Source: Robinsoniella sp.
GTDB taxonomy: Bacteria; Bacillota; Clostridia; Lachnospirales; Lachnospiraceae
Length of the DNA stretch: 42,554 nt
Assembly (NCBI GenBank): GCA_022788205.1
Contig: JALEVQ010000115.1
Coordinates: 1 to 42,554, forward strand
Direction of reading: 5' to 3'
Shown: positions 1 through 9,087 of the stretch, one piece after another
Layout of the letters: each line of letters opens with the position of its first letter
Numbering within the stretch: the stretch's first letter is position 1
The notes under the pieces: generated by a model
Seen by the model: the letters and a program-made list of their open reading frames with translations, nothing else
Told to the model about the DNA's origin: nothing
The model's database searches: none
Made by a program: the position numbers and the translations under genes

Positions 1-2
1 AC

Positions 3-158
3 CGGAAAGAACTGCCGGGAAGAGACCGAAATCCGATTGCTCCTCACATCGCAAAGCGTGTAAGGCAGCGCGAAGGAAAAGAACCCTCCTTGCCGGGCGC
101 GATCACCGAAAAAGGGGGAGAGCTTATAGAAAAAAAGCTAGCGCTCGCTGTCGGATGA
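3..158 (+). CDS. Possible C-terminal end of a gene cut by the window edge
   Basis: Reading frame 3 is open from the left edge to a TGA at 156-158 (51 codons). It has a plausible composition, ending in a Glu/Lys/Leu-rich tail (GGELIEKKLALAVG). It would overlap the stop end of the convergent CYTH gene by about 20 bases. I do not recognise a family. The only support is an open frame with reasonable codon choice, and a second frame is also open here, so this may be non-coding. The sequence left of the window would decide it. Confidence 0.25.
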   Translation, partial: RKELPGRDRNPIAPHIAKRVRQREGKEPSLPGAITEKGGELIEKKLALAVG

Positions 159-617
159 TGCGTGGCGAAAAACCGTGCACTGGCTCAAAGTGCTGTTGTG
201 GGAAGCGGGGGAGAAGGTGACATCTTCTCCGAACCATGCGGGAGGCTCGAAGGAAATTGCCATCTCTTCGTCCGGAAATTCTACTTCGGCGAGCACCAGA
301 CCGTCGAAGGGAGCATCAAAAATGTCGAGTTCGATGGTCAAAATTTCAGTGAGCGGAATCTTGTATCTCGTCTTTGAGATGAGATTTCCGTCAATTTTTT
401 CTTTTAGATGAAGATAGGACTGTGGGGTGAGTGGAAGATTATATTCTTCGCGTACCATCAGTCCTTTTGATTTATAGGTCAGAATATACTGATCGTCCTG
501 ACGTCGAATGCGGACAACAGGAGATGTGCAGAGATACCCCTGCTCAATTTTGTGGGAGGGATATTGGTCGAGATTTTCGGGGAGCTGTTCGATCAGATAT
601 TTTCGTTCGATTTCCAT
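138..617 (-). CDS. CYTH-domain protein (class IV adenylate cyclase/triphosphatase fold)
   Basis: The 159-residue product starts with MEIERKYLI, the ExExK signature (Glu2, Glu4, Lys6) that defines the CYTH fold and coordinates divalent metal. Further charged strand motifs follow (RIRRQDD, LTYKSKG, ELDIFD, LAEVEF), as expected for the eight-stranded tunnel that binds triphosphates. Stand-alone bacterial CYTH proteins of this size are usually inorganic triphosphatases or of unknown role; true cyclases are rarer. It is cytosolic, with no signal peptide. A GAGG ribosome site lies upstream of the ATG at 617. The gene diverges from the DJ-1 gene and has its own promoter at 731-759. The family call is secure; the substrate cannot be told from sequence. 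Confidence 0.85.
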   Translation of the reverse strand: MEIERKYLIEQLPENLDQYPSHKIEQGYLCTSPVVRIRRQDDQYILTYKSKGLMVREEYNLPLTPQSYLHLKEKIDGNLISKTRYKIPLTEILTIELDIFDAPFDGLVLAEVEFPDEEMAISFEPPAWFGEDVTFSPASHNSTLSQCTVFRHASSDSER

Positions 618-680
618 AAGATAAGATCCTCACTTTCAGATACGGTTTTTGGTAGGCTGTGGATGACCAGACAAAATCCT

Positions 681-703
681 GCCCTGATTCAGAGGAGCAG
701 GGC
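681..703 (-). other. Short hairpin in the CYTH gene leader
   Basis: GCCCTG (681-686) and CAGGGC (698-703) form a six-pair stem with an 11-base loop inside the predicted 5' leader (about 107 bases) of the CYTH transcript. There is no T-tract, so it is not a standard terminator. Its role is unknown. Confidence 0.35.
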
Positions 704-730
704 GCGGGAGACTGTGTGATCTCAATGGAA

Positions 731-759
731 ATTATAAAGCGTTTTCGAAAAAGCGTAAA
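731..759 (-). promoter_or_regulatory. Sigma-A promoter for the CYTH gene
   Basis: On the minus strand TTTACG (754-759) is followed 17 bases later by a perfect TATAAT (731-736). Transcription should start near 724, leaving a leader of about 107 bases before the CYTH ATG. Confidence 0.6.
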
Positions 760-818
760 GAGAAAAATAAATTTCTTCTAAAGAATCTGCAAATGATATG
801 GAAAGTTGAGAGGAAGTT

Positions 819-827
819 TGGTACAAT
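819..827 (+). promoter_or_regulatory. Extended -10 promoter for the DJ-1/PfpI gene
   Basis: TGgTACAAT at 819-827 is an extended -10 element, with only a poor -35 (TGGAAA at 799-804). The expected start near 834 lies about 50 bases before the ATG at 885. The promoter for the CYTH gene faces the other way from the same intergenic region. Confidence 0.45.
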
Positions 828-884
828 AAAAGACAGCGAAAATTTGGCAGGCAAGACTGCCGCAGAAAAGAAGGAGTGATTTGT

Positions 885-1433
885 ATGGGAAAAATTTATG
901 TTTTTCTGGCAGATGGTTTCGAGGAGATCGAAGGGCTGACCGTGGTCGATCTCACACGCCGCGCCGCGCTTGATGTGGTGACCGTGTCGATCATGGGAAG
1001 AAAAGAAATTGCAGGGGCACATCGAATTATGGTCCAGGCGGATGAACTGTTTGAAAATTTAGATTTTGAAGATGCCGACATGTTGGTTCTGCCAGGCGGA
1101 ATGCCGGGGACATTATATCTGGGCAAACATGCGGGACTCCAGAAATTGCTTGAGACAAAGATGAAAGAGAATTGTCCGATCTCAGCGATCTGTGCTGCAC
1201 CGAGTATTCTGGGAGATATGGGAATCTTAGAGGGAAAAAGAGCGGTATGCTATCCGGGATTCGAAGAGAGACTAAAAGGTGCTGTTGTGACTCAGAATCC
1301 GGTCGAGGTGGATGGAAATATCACGACAAGCCGCGGTATGGGAACAGCGATTGCGTTTGGACTTGCGATCATTGCGCGCTTTAAGGGCGATGAGGAAGCA
1401 GACAGGATCGGAAAATCCGTGATTTGGGGCTGA
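885..1433 (+). CDS. DJ-1/PfpI family protein (YajL/ThiJ-like)
   Basis: This 182-residue cytosolic protein has the DJ-1/PfpI fold. The nucleophile elbow is ISAICAAPSILG with Cys103, and the conserved acidic partner lies in DGFEEIEG (about Glu14). GGMPG near residue 71 is also typical. Members act as glyoxalase III/deglycase-like or oxidative-stress proteins; sequence alone does not fix the activity. The start was set at the ATG at 885, which sits 8 bases after AAGGAG (871-876). An in-frame GTG at 876 overlaps that ribosome site and is unlikely to be used. The gene is probably monocistronic: the next gene, tig, has its own promoter. Confidence 0.88.
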   Translation: MGKIYVFLADGFEEIEGLTVVDLTRRAALDVVTVSIMGRKEIAGAHRIMVQADELFENLDFEDADMLVLPGGMPGTLYLGKHAGLQKLLETKMKENCPISAICAAPSILGDMGILEGKRAVCYPGFEERLKGAVVTQNPVEVDGNITTSRGMGTAIAFGLAIIARFKGDEEADRIGKSVIWG

Positions 1434-1468
1434 ATCTAAAAAAAGTTCTGGTGTTTTTTAAATGGTTG

Positions 1469-1477
1469 TGATATACT
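1469..1477 (+). promoter_or_regulatory. Extended -10 promoter of the tig-clpP block
   Basis: TGaTATACT at 1469-1477 is an extended -10 element with no convincing -35. Expected initiation near 1484 gives a leader of about 120 bases before tig. The same TGaTATACT element recurs before murB at 34675-34683. Confidence 0.5.
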
Positions 1478-1606
1478 TGTAAAATGACTGAGAGTATGGA
1501 TAAGTTTCAGATGGAAACAACTGTTGTAACGGTTCAGTCGGATAGTTATAAGCTCTCGCCCCCGGGAGAGAGTAGTTGACATAGAATGAAGGAGGAAATT
1601 TGTAAA

Positions 1607-2929
1607 ATGAGTTTACAGGTAGAAAAGTTAGAGAAGAACATGGCAAAACTGACCATCGAAGTGTCTGCTGAGGAGTTCGAGAAAGCAGTTCAGGAAGCAT
1701 ATTTAAAAAATAAAGGAAGAATCACTCTGCCAGGATTCAGAAAAGGAAAAGCTCCTCGTGCCATGATTGAAAAAATGTATGGAACAGGCGTTTTCTACGA
1801 AGAAGCAGTGAACTCTTTGATCCCAGAAGCATACGGAAAGGCAGCGGACGAGTCAGGATTAGAGATCGTAGCGCAGCCATCTATTTCTGTAGAACAGGTA
1901 GAAAAAGGAAAACCATTTATCTTCACAGCAGAAGTTGCTCTGAAACCAGAAGTTACTTTAGGTCAGTATAAAGGAATCGAAGTAGAGAAGACACCGATCG
2001 AAGTGACAGAGGATGAAGTAAACGCAGCACTCGACAAAGAGAGAGAGAAAAACTCCAGAATGGTAGACGTGGAAGACCGCGCAGTAGAAAATGGAGATAT
2101 CATCAAATTAGACTTTGACGGTTCTGTAGATGGAGTTCCATTCCAGGGCGGAAAAGCAGAAAACTATGACCTGACAGTTGGTTCCGGAAGCTTTATTCCA
2201 GGATTTGAAGATCAGCTGATCGGCGTAAAGATCGGTGAGGAAAAAGATGTCAATGTTACCTTCCCGGAAGAGTATCATGCAAAAGAATTAGCTGGAAAAG
2301 CAGCTGTATTTAAATGTAAAGTCAATGCGATCAAAGTAAAAGAGATTCCAGAGGCAGACGATGAGTTTGCAAAAGAAGTTTCTGAGTTTGAGACGATCGC
2401 TGAGTATAAAGAAGATCTGCAGAAGAAACTGACAGAGCAGAAGGAAAAAGAGGCAAACGCAAAGAAGCAGGGCCTTGCTGTGACAAAAGCTGTGGAGAAC
2501 GCTTCCATGGATATCCCGGATGCGATGGTGATGGAGCAGGTAAGACGCATGATGGATGATTTCGCAAGAAGAATCAAATCTCAGGGTCTTACAATGGAGC
2601 AGTACTTCCAGTTCACAGGCTCAACAGCTGCAAAAATGGCAGAGCAGATGAAACCAGAAGCTCTGAAACGTATTCAGAACAGCTTAGTTCTGGAGGCAAT
2701 CGCTAAGGCAGAAAATATCGAAGTCAGCGATGAGAGACTGGATGAAGAGATCGATAAGATGGCTAAGATGTACAAGATGGAAGCTGATAAATTAAAAGAT
2801 ATGATGGGCGACCGCGACAAAGAGCAGATCAAGAACGACATCGCAATCCAGGAAGCTGTCAAGATGATCACAGATGCAGCAGTGGAAGTAGAGCCGGCAG
2901 CTGAAACAGAGACAAAGACAGAAGAATAA
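1607..2929 (+). CDS. tig: Trigger factor (ribosome-bound chaperone and prolyl isomerase)
   Basis: Trigger factor docks at the ribosome exit tunnel, shields nascent chains and isomerises prolyl bonds. The 440-residue product has the three expected parts. The N-terminal ribosome-binding domain carries the signature [13 protein letters not shown] (from residue 43). An FKBP-like domain follows ([33 protein letters not shown]). The long helical C-terminal chaperone arms come last, with an acidic tail. The start at 1607 ([12 protein letters not shown]) matches the family N-terminus and follows AAGGAGG at 1589-1595; an in-frame ATG at 1586 overlaps that site. It is followed by clpP, clpX and lon in the classical protein-quality order. 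Confidence 0.97.
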   Translation: MSLQVEKLEKNMAKLTIEVSAEEFEKAVQEAYLKNKGRITLPGFRKGKAPRAMIEKMYGTGVFYEEAVNSLIPEAYGKAADESGLEIVAQPSISVEQVEKGKPFIFTAEVALKPEVTLGQYKGIEVEKTPIEVTEDEVNAALDKEREKNSRMVDVEDRAVENGDIIKLDFDGSVDGVPFQGGKAENYDLTVGSGSFIPGFEDQLIGVKIGEEKDVNVTFPEEYHAKELAGKAAVFKCKVNAIKVKEIPEADDEFAKEVSEFETIAEYKEDLQKKLTEQKEKEANAKKQGLAVTKAVENASMDIPDAMVMEQVRRMMDDFARRIKSQGLTMEQYFQFTGSTAAKMAEQMKPEALKRIQNSLVLEAIAKAENIEVSDERLDEEIDKMAKMYKMEADKLKDMMGDRDKEQIKNDIAIQEAVKMITDAAVEVEPAAETETKTEE

Positions 2930-2975
2930 AAAAAGAAAAAAGGCTGAATATAAGCTTAAGCAAGGAGGTATTCGC

Positions 2976-3557
2976 ATGAGCTTAGTACCTTATGTCATTG
3001 AACAGACAAGCAGAGGAGAGAGATCTTACGACATCTTTTCCCGCTTATTGAAAGATCGAATTATTTTCCTCGGCGAGGAAGTGAACGATGTCAGTGCGAA
3101 TCTGATCGTCGCACAGCTTTTGTTCTTGGAATCCGAGGATCCGGGAAAAGATATTCAGTTGTACATTAACAGCCCTGGCGGATCAGTATCCGCAGGATGG
3201 GCGATCTATGATACCATGCATTACATCAAATGCGATGTCTCCACCATCTGTATGGGCATGGCAGCGAGCATGGGAGCATTTCTGCTGGCAGGAGGCACGA
3301 AGGGAAAACGCTTCGCACTTCCAAACGCAGAGATCATGATCCATCAGCCTTCCGGCGGAGCGCAGGGACAGGCGTCTGATATCAAGATTGTGGCAGATAA
3401 GATTCTCGATACCAGAAGAAAGCTGAATGAGCATCTTGCCGCCAACACAGGGCAGCCTCTCGAGGTGATCGAGGTAGATACCGAGCGCGACCACTATATG
3501 AGTGCAGAGGAAGCGAAGGCATACGGTCTGATCGACGCTGTGATCACAGCGAGATAA
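2976..3557 (+). CDS. clpP: ATP-dependent Clp protease proteolytic subunit
   Basis: ClpP forms the tetradecameric serine-protease chamber fed by ClpX or ClpC. The 193-residue protein shows the complete triad: Ser98 in GMAASMGAF, His123 in MIHQPSGG and Asp172 in ERDHYMS. The oxyanion and handle regions ([11 protein letters not shown]) are intact. A strong AAGGAGG (2961-2967) precedes the ATG. It lies 46 bases after tig and 205 bases before clpX. The stem-loop in the clpP-clpX gap may set the relative amounts of the two products. No CtsR-type operator was recognised upstream. Confidence 0.98.
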   Translation: MSLVPYVIEQTSRGERSYDIFSRLLKDRIIFLGEEVNDVSANLIVAQLLFLESEDPGKDIQLYINSPGGSVSAGWAIYDTMHYIKCDVSTICMGMAASMGAFLLAGGTKGKRFALPNAEIMIHQPSGGAQGQASDIKIVADKILDTRRKLNEHLAANTGQPLEVIEVDTERDHYMSAEEAKAYGLIDAVITAR

Positions 3558-3683
3558 GACGGAAAGGGGACAATCGTTCACGGTTGTTCCGGATGATATT
3601 CCTGGGTGGCACATAGAGTGTTCACTTGGAGAACAAGATAAGGGATGTCAGAAGAGCCAGGCGTCTTTTGACAGAGAGAATGA

Positions 3684-3714
3684 TAAGACTCCTGCTCGAT
3701 GAGTAGGAGTCTTA
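3684..3714 (+). other. Strong stem-loop between clpP and clpX, without a U-tract
   Basis: TAAGACTCCT (3684-3693) pairs perfectly with AGGAGTCTTA (3705-3714). The stem continues inward through a G-T pair and CTC/GAG to a three-base loop, about 14 pairs in all. The sequence after it (CTGTGACTTAG) has no T-run, so it is not a canonical intrinsic terminator. It could be an RNA-processing or stability element separating clpP from clpX. A TTGACA lies just upstream at 3668-3673, but no -10 stands at a normal distance. Confidence 0.6.
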
Positions 3715-3762
3715 CTGTGACTTAGAGGAGTTTCTTGCAATGATTATAAGAGGAGAAAAGAA

Positions 3763-5064
3763 ATGGCTGGAAAATTAGTGGAACAGAAAATCAGATGTTC
3801 TTTTTGCAACAAGTCAGAAGATCAGGTGCGCAAGCTGATTGCAGGGCCAAATGGTGTTTTTATCTGTGATGAGTGTGTCGAAATCTGCGGAGAGATTATT
3901 GAGGAAGAACTCAATCACGAGATGCCGCAAGGTATGGGAGACGAGATTAACCTGTTAAAGCCAGAAGAGATCAAAGCATTTCTGGATGATTATGTGATCG
4001 GACAGGACGAGGCGAAGAAGACGCTGGCTGTCGCCGTATATAATCATTATAAGCGAATCACAGCCGGGAGAAATCTCGATGTAGAGCTTCAAAAGAGCAA
4101 TATTCTGATGTTGGGACCGACCGGCTCTGGAAAGACACTGCTGGCACAGACACTTGCGAGACTGCTGAATGTGCCGTTTGCCATCGCCGATGCGACAGCG
4201 CTGACTGAGGCGGGATATGTGGGTGAGGATGTCGAGAACATTCTTCTGAAACTGATCCAGGCAGCGGATTACGATATCGGAAGGGCAGAGTATGGCATCA
4301 TCTACATCGATGAGATTGATAAAATTACAAGAAAATCAGAGAATACATCGATCACAAGAGATGTCTCCGGCGAAGGTGTGCAGCAGGCACTTCTGAAGAT
4401 TCTGGAGGGAACTGTCGCATCCGTTCCTCCGCAGGGCGGCAGAAAACATCCACATCAGGAGCTGCTTCAGATCGATACGACCAACATCCTGTTTATCTGC
4501 GGCGGTGCCTTTGAGGGACTCGAGAAATTGATTGAGAGCCGTATGGATACAAAGGCGATCGGATTTAACGCAAAGCTTGGGACAAGAGATGAGAAGGATG
4601 TAGGGGAAGTGCTGCGCCAGGTATTGCCGCAGGATTTCGTGAAATTTGGTATGATTCCGGAGCTGATCGGGCGTGTGCCGGTGGTTGTGTCTCTCGATCC
4701 GCTTGACAAAGCGACACTGGTTCGTATTCTGAAAGAGCCAAAGAATTCAATTGTGAAACAGTACAAAAAGCTGTTCGAGCTGGACGGAGTAGATTTGAGC
4801 TTTGAGGAAGAGGCGATCGAGGCGATTGCCCAGAAGACACTCGACCGCAAGACAGGTGCGAGAGGTCTGAGAGCGATTATGGAGAAAGCGATGAATGATC
4901 TGATGTATACGCTTCCGTCCGACGACACGGTTGAGAGCTGTATTATCACAAAAGACATGATCGACGGAGTGGGAGAGCCGATTTTACTTCACCGCACACA
5001 GCTGCCTATGAAAGGAAAAAAGCTGATCACAAAAAAGGACAAAGGTATTGAAGAAACTGCGTAG
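3763..5064 (+). CDS. clpX: ATP-dependent Clp protease ATP-binding subunit ClpX
   Basis: ClpX is the AAA+ unfoldase that delivers substrates to ClpP. The 433-residue product has the N-terminal zinc-binding domain (Cys12, Cys15, Cys34, Cys37), Walker A GPTGSGKT (118-125), Walker B IIYIDE (179-184), the pore loop GYVG (151-154) and the GRVPVVV region of the small domain. The length is normal. AGAGGAG precedes the ATG. lon follows after 19 bases, so clpX and lon are probably co-transcribed. Placing ClpX beside ClpP and Lon groups the main ATP-dependent proteases, which is common in Clostridia. Confidence 0.98.
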   Translation: MAGKLVEQKIRCSFCNKSEDQVRKLIAGPNGVFICDECVEICGEIIEEELNHEMPQGMGDEINLLKPEEIKAFLDDYVIGQDEAKKTLAVAVYNHYKRITAGRNLDVELQKSNILMLGPTGSGKTLLAQTLARLLNVPFAIADATALTEAGYVGEDVENILLKLIQAADYDIGRAEYGIIYIDEIDKITRKSENTSITRDVSGEGVQQALLKILEGTVASVPPQGGRKHPHQELLQIDTTNILFICGGAFEGLEKLIESRMDTKAIGFNAKLGTRDEKDVGEVLRQVLPQDFVKFGMIPELIGRVPVVVSLDPLDKATLVRILKEPKNSIVKQYKKLFELDGVDLSFEEEAIEAIAQKTLDRKTGARGLRAIMEKAMNDLMYTLPSDDTVESCIITKDMIDGVGEPILLHRTQLPMKGKKLITKKDKGIEETA

Positions 5065-5083
5065 ATAGAATCGAGGTTAACAT

Positions 5084-7435
5084 ATGAGTGAACTGATAAA
5101 AAATATGCCAACCATAGCACTGCGGGGGATGACCGTCCTCCCGGCTATGGTTGTACATTTTGATATTAGCAGGGAGAAGTCGATCAAAGCAGTTGAGCAG
5201 TCGATGGTGAGAGATCAGAAGATCTTTTTGATTGCGCAGCAGAATCCCGAGGAAAACAACCCGGGAATCAAAGATTTATACAGAATAGGCACGATTGCAG
5301 TCGTCAAACAGGTTGTGAAGCTTCCTAAGAATATTTTCCGTGTGCTTGCTGAGGGAATCGAGCGTGCGGAACTCTTGGATCTGGAGGAGAATGGAGATTA
5401 TCTGGAGGCAACTGTCGAAGTCTCAGACGGAAACCAGATGGAGCAGTATTCGCCGAATACGCAGGAGGCGATGATGAGGGCTCTGAAGGATATTTTTACG
5501 GTCTATGGTGTGGAGAATGATAAAATCAGCAAAGAGCTGGTGCAGCAGATTCTGGAGAATACCAGACTGGATAAACTGATGGAGCAGATTGCGATCAACA
5601 TTCCGATTTATTTCGAAGAGAAACAGCGTATTCTGGAGGCAGAGGATTTTCAGAAACGCTACGACATGATCTGCCTTTTGCTGACAAATGAGATTGAGAT
5701 TTTCCGAATCCGCAAAAACATTCAGATGAAGGTCAAAGAGCGGGTTGATAAAAACCAGAAGGAATATATCCTGAGAGAACAGCTGAAAGTGATCCGCGAG
5801 GAACTTGGGGAGGACACGACACTTTCTGATATTGATCAGTTCCATGAAAAAGTAAGAAAATTAAAAGCTTCTCCGGAAGTGAAAGAGAAAATAGAAAAAG
5901 AGATCGAGCGATTTAAAAATGTAGGAAATCATTCGGCAGAGAGTGCGGTGATCCGCGGATACATCGAGACACTTCTTGAGATGCCGTGGAACAAGGCATC
6001 AAAAGATAACCGCGATATCAAGGCGGCACGAAAGATTTTGGAGGAGGACCACTACGGTCTCGAGAAAGTCAAAGAGAGAGTTCTGGAATTTCTTGCTGTG
6101 CGCGCTCTGACGGAGAAAGGCGACAGTCCGATCATTTGTCTGGTGGGACCGCCCGGGACAGGAAAGACCTCTATCGCGCGCTCCATCGCGCGTGCACTCG
6201 ACAAAAAGTATGTGCGAATCAGTCTTGGCGGAGTGCGGGATGAGGCGGAAATCCGCGGACACAGGAGAACGTATGTGGGAGCGATGCCGGGGCGCATTGC
6301 GGCCGGAATGAAGAGCGCCGGTGTAAAAAATCCTCTGATGCTGCTCGATGAGATTGACAAGGTGAGCAGCGATTATAAGGGCGACACAGCGTCGGCTCTT
6401 CTGGAAGTGCTCGATTCAGAACAAAACAGTCACTTTGAGGATCACTATATTGAGATCCCGATGGATTTGTCTGAGGTGCTGTTTATCGCCACGGCAAACG
6501 ATGCCCACACGATCCCGAGACCGCTTCTCGATCGAATGGAGATCATTGAGATCACAAGCTACACAGAAAACGAGAAATTTCACATTGCCAGGGAACATCT
6601 CGTGAAAAAGCAGATTGAGCGAAACGGTCTGGATGGGGAGAAACTGCACATCAGCGATGCAGCGCTGAAAAAAATCATAAGCGCTTACACGAAAGAGGCA
6701 GGAGTGCGAAACCTTGAGAGAAAATTAGGTGAGATCTGCCGAAAAGCGGCAAAGGAGATTCTGGAGGATGGCAAAAAGTCTGTGAAGGTGACAGAGTCGA
6801 ATCTGGTCCATTATCTAGGAAAAGAGCGCTACAGCATCAATCGCCTCAATGACAGCGATGAGGTGGGAATTGTGCGCGGGCTTGCATGGACGAGCGTCGG
6901 CGGGGATACGCTTCAGATTGAGGTCAATGTCATGGATGGCAAGGGCGAATTCGTCCTGACAGGACAGCTCGGGGATGTGATGAAGGAGTCAGCGCGCACA
7001 GGCATCAGCTATATTCGATCCGTCCGTGAGAGATATCAGATTGACAGTGAATTTTTCAATCAGCACGACATTCATATCCATATCCCGGAAGGTGCTGTGC
7101 CAAAGGATGGCCCTTCAGCCGGCATCACGATGGCAACGGCAATGCTCTCAGCCATCACTGGAATACCGGTGCGCGCCGATGTGGCAATGACAGGTGAGAT
7201 CACACTGCGGGGGCGCGTTCTGCCGATCGGCGGGTTAAAGGAAAAACTGCTCGCCGCAAAGAATGCAGGGATCAAGACGGTGCTTGTGCCGCAAAAGAAT
7301 AAATCAGATGTGGAAGAAGTGCCGGGTGAGATCAAAAAAGGACTGGAAATTTGCTATGTAGAGAGTATGGAGGATGTCCTGGAAAGGGCTCTTGTCCAGA
7401 AGAAAAATAAAAAAGCCGTGGAGGAAAAAAGGTGA
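5084..7435 (+). CDS. lon: ATP-dependent protease La (Lon)
   Basis: Lon degrades misfolded and regulatory proteins in the cytosol. The 783-residue protein has an N-terminal substrate-binding domain ([16 protein letters not shown] at the start), a coiled-coil stretch near residues 190-290, and an AAA+ module with Walker A GPPGTGKT (355-362) and LLDEIDK. The C-terminal serine/lysine protease domain has Ser678 in DGPSAGIT and Lys721 in [11 protein letters not shown]. The ribosome site is a modest GAGG (5073-5076). The stop codon overlaps the GTG start of ysxC by four bases, which indicates translational coupling. Confidence 0.97.
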   Translation: MSELIKNMPTIALRGMTVLPAMVVHFDISREKSIKAVEQSMVRDQKIFLIAQQNPEENNPGIKDLYRIGTIAVVKQVVKLPKNIFRVLAEGIERAELLDLEENGDYLEATVEVSDGNQMEQYSPNTQEAMMRALKDIFTVYGVENDKISKELVQQILENTRLDKLMEQIAINIPIYFEEKQRILEAEDFQKRYDMICLLLTNEIEIFRIRKNIQMKVKERVDKNQKEYILREQLKVIREELGEDTTLSDIDQFHEKVRKLKASPEVKEKIEKEIERFKNVGNHSAESAVIRGYIETLLEMPWNKASKDNRDIKAARKILEEDHYGLEKVKERVLEFLAVRALTEKGDSPIICLVGPPGTGKTSIARSIARALDKKYVRISLGGVRDEAEIRGHRRTYVGAMPGRIAAGMKSAGVKNPLMLLDEIDKVSSDYKGDTASALLEVLDSEQNSHFEDHYIEIPMDLSEVLFIATANDAHTIPRPLLDRMEIIEITSYTENEKFHIAREHLVKKQIERNGLDGEKLHISDAALKKIISAYTKEAGVRNLERKLGEICRKAAKEILEDGKKSVKVTESNLVHYLGKERYSINRLNDSDEVGIVRGLAWTSVGGDTLQIEVNVMDGKGEFVLTGQLGDVMKESARTGISYIRSVRERYQIDSEFFNQHDIHIHIPEGAVPKDGPSAGITMATAMLSAITGIPVRADVAMTGEITLRGRVLPIGGLKEKLLAAKNAGIKTVLVPQKNKSDVEEVPGEIKKGLEICYVESMEDVLERALVQKKNKKAVEEKR

Positions 7436-8040
7436 TCATCAAACAAGTATCGTTAGAAACGGTGTGTGGAATTACAAGTGTGCTGCCTGTGACGGATAAA
7501 GTGGAGATTGCATTTGCGGGGAAATCGAATGTGGGCAAGTCTTCTATGATCAATGCACTGATGAACCGGAAATCACTTGCGAGGACGAGTGCACAGCCTG
7601 GAAAGACGCAGACGGTAAACTTTTATAATGTCAATGATAAAGTCTATCTTGTAGATCTCCCGGGATATGGGTATGCGAAAGTGTCGCAGGCGGAAAAGGA
7701 AAAATGGGGAAAGCTGATTGAGAAATATTTAAACGGCTCAAAGCAGCTCAAAGCAGTATTTCTCCTGGTGGATATTCGACATGAGCCGGGAGAAAATGAC
7801 AGAATGATGTACGACTGGATGACGTATCACGGCTTTGACCCGATCATCATCGCGACAAAATTAGATAAGATTAAGAGAAGCCAGCTTCAAAAGCAGCTCA
7901 AGTTAGTAAAAACAGGGCTGGGTGCAAAAGAAGGGACGATCATCATCCCATTCTCAGCTGAGACGAAGCAGGGACGAGATGAAATCTGGGAAGTGATCGA
8001 GAGATTTTTGCCTGAGGAAGAGGATGAACCGAAGGCATAA
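7432..8040 (+). CDS. ysxC: Ribosome-biogenesis GTPase YsxC/EngB
   Basis: This 202-residue TRAFAC-class GTPase is needed for large-subunit assembly. The GTP-binding motifs are complete: G1 GKSNVGKS (30-37), G3 DLPG (75-78, in VDLPGYGYAKV) and G4 TKLD (142-145). RTSAQPGKTQ just after residue 50 is the family switch I region. The start is GTG at 7432, overlapping the lon stop as GTGA, with GGAGG at 7420-7424. lon-ysxC is a conserved pair in Firmicutes, so the order supports the call. Confidence 0.95.
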   Translation: MIIKQVSLETVCGITSVLPVTDKVEIAFAGKSNVGKSSMINALMNRKSLARTSAQPGKTQTVNFYNVNDKVYLVDLPGYGYAKVSQAEKEKWGKLIEKYLNGSKQLKAVFLLVDIRHEPGENDRMMYDWMTYHGFDPIIIATKLDKIKRSQLQKQLKLVKTGLGAKEGTIIIPFSAETKQGRDEIWEVIERFLPEEEDEPKA

Positions 8041-8102
8041 CACAACAAAAGCGTGTGCGGCGGTGGACTTTTAGAGAAAAGAGACAGAAAGAAGGAAGAC
8101 AT

Positions 8103-8960
8103 ATGGTTCATCCAAAATTGACTTTAGAGAAAAGAATTGAGGCAGAGCTGGCGAGCTACGATGGCATGGTGGGGATCTATGTCAACGACCTGAAAGGCAA
8201 TGTCATTGACATCAACGGGGAGGAAGTCTTTGAGACAGCAAGCAGCATCAAGGCGTTCATCCTGGCATGTCTGTATGAGGAAGTGGAACAGGGGAGAAAA
8301 CGTCTTGACGATATGCTGACGTGTGATGAGCGATACTATATCAATGGCAGCGGGCTTCTCCGAAGCCTGGACATGGGCGTGACACTCTCTGTAAAAAATA
8401 CAGCGATTTTGATGATTATCGTCAGTGACAACATCGCCACAAACATGATCATCGATTACCTCGGAATCGATACCATCAATCATTTTATAAAAAAGACGGG
8501 ATTTGCGCATACGGTACTGCATAATCCGATTAATTTTGCGATCTACCCACAGCTTGGTTCAAGCACGCCGGAAGATTACGGGAAATTTTTTGAGTTGCTT
8601 GCCCAGGGGAAACTGGTCAGTGAACATGCAAGCGAAGAGATGATGGAAATTTTCAAAAAACAGCATTACAACCGTATGCTGACGAAAGATTTGCCTCAGT
8701 ATCTGCTGGACAGCGAGGACACAGGCGATGAGGAGCTGATTACCGTCGCATCAAAGAGTGGAAGCATGGATGCATGTCGTATTGACGGCGGAATTGTCTC
8801 TACCCCATATGGAAGCTATGTGATCGTTCTGATGCACAAAAAATTTCACGATCCACTTTACTATGCAGATCACCAGGCAACCGTATACGGCGCAAAGATC
8901 AGCCGGCTGATCTTTGACCAGTACATGGCGCTGGAAGGGCGGCTGCGAAAAGAGGCGTGA
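8103..8960 (+). CDS. Class A beta-lactamase-fold serine hydrolase, no signal peptide
   Basis: The 285-residue product carries the penicillin-recognising motifs in order: SxxK as SSIK (Ser47, Lys50), SDN (108-110) and KSG (218-220). This matches the beta-lactamase2/serine hydrolase family. There is no signal peptide or membrane segment, and I see no EPELN-type omega-loop motif. Cytosolic location is therefore implied, and resistance to beta-lactams should not be assumed. Possible roles include a peptidase, amidase or esterase. The start was placed at the ATG at 8103 after AGAAGGAAG (8087-8095); an in-frame GTG at 8055 lacks a ribosome site. The gene lies 62 bases after ysxC and ends in a hairpin shared with the convergent dppA. 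Confidence 0.75.
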   Translation: MVHPKLTLEKRIEAELASYDGMVGIYVNDLKGNVIDINGEEVFETASSIKAFILACLYEEVEQGRKRLDDMLTCDERYYINGSGLLRSLDMGVTLSVKNTAILMIIVSDNIATNMIIDYLGIDTINHFIKKTGFAHTVLHNPINFAIYPQLGSSTPEDYGKFFELLAQGKLVSEHASEEMMEIFKKQHYNRMLTKDLPQYLLDSEDTGDEELITVASKSGSMDACRIDGGIVSTPYGSYVIVLMHKKFHDPLYYADHQATVYGAKISRLIFDQYMALEGRLRKEA

Positions 8961-9004
8961 CGAGACGGCGGCGTGGCGCAAAGAGAAGAAAGAGCAAAAT
9001 AGAC

Positions 9005-9069
9005 GGTGTATGTCCCGGACGTTCTCCACAAAACCACAGACTGTTTTGGAGAACGGGGAGACATACACC
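9005..9069. terminator. Long imperfect hairpin between convergent genes
   Basis: GGTGTATGTC (9005-9014) pairs with GACATACACC (9060-9069). An inner arm GTTCTCC...AAAAC pairs with GTTTTGGAGAAC. The element lies between the serine hydrolase (+) and dppA (-), so it can serve both transcripts. It has no clean T-run, so the terminator role rests on position and stem strength. Confidence 0.5.
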
Positions 9070-9087
9070 GGATCTGATCAGAAAGAC

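Noticed and set aside
1576-1606. TTGACA at 1576-1581 as a tig promoter
   Set aside because: The matching -10 position falls on the ribosome site and start codon of tig, so a transcript from it would lack the ribosome site.
8103-8960. Annotation as a beta-lactam resistance gene
   Set aside because: Only fold-level motifs are present; there is no signal peptide and no EPELN-type motif, so a resistance role is not supported.
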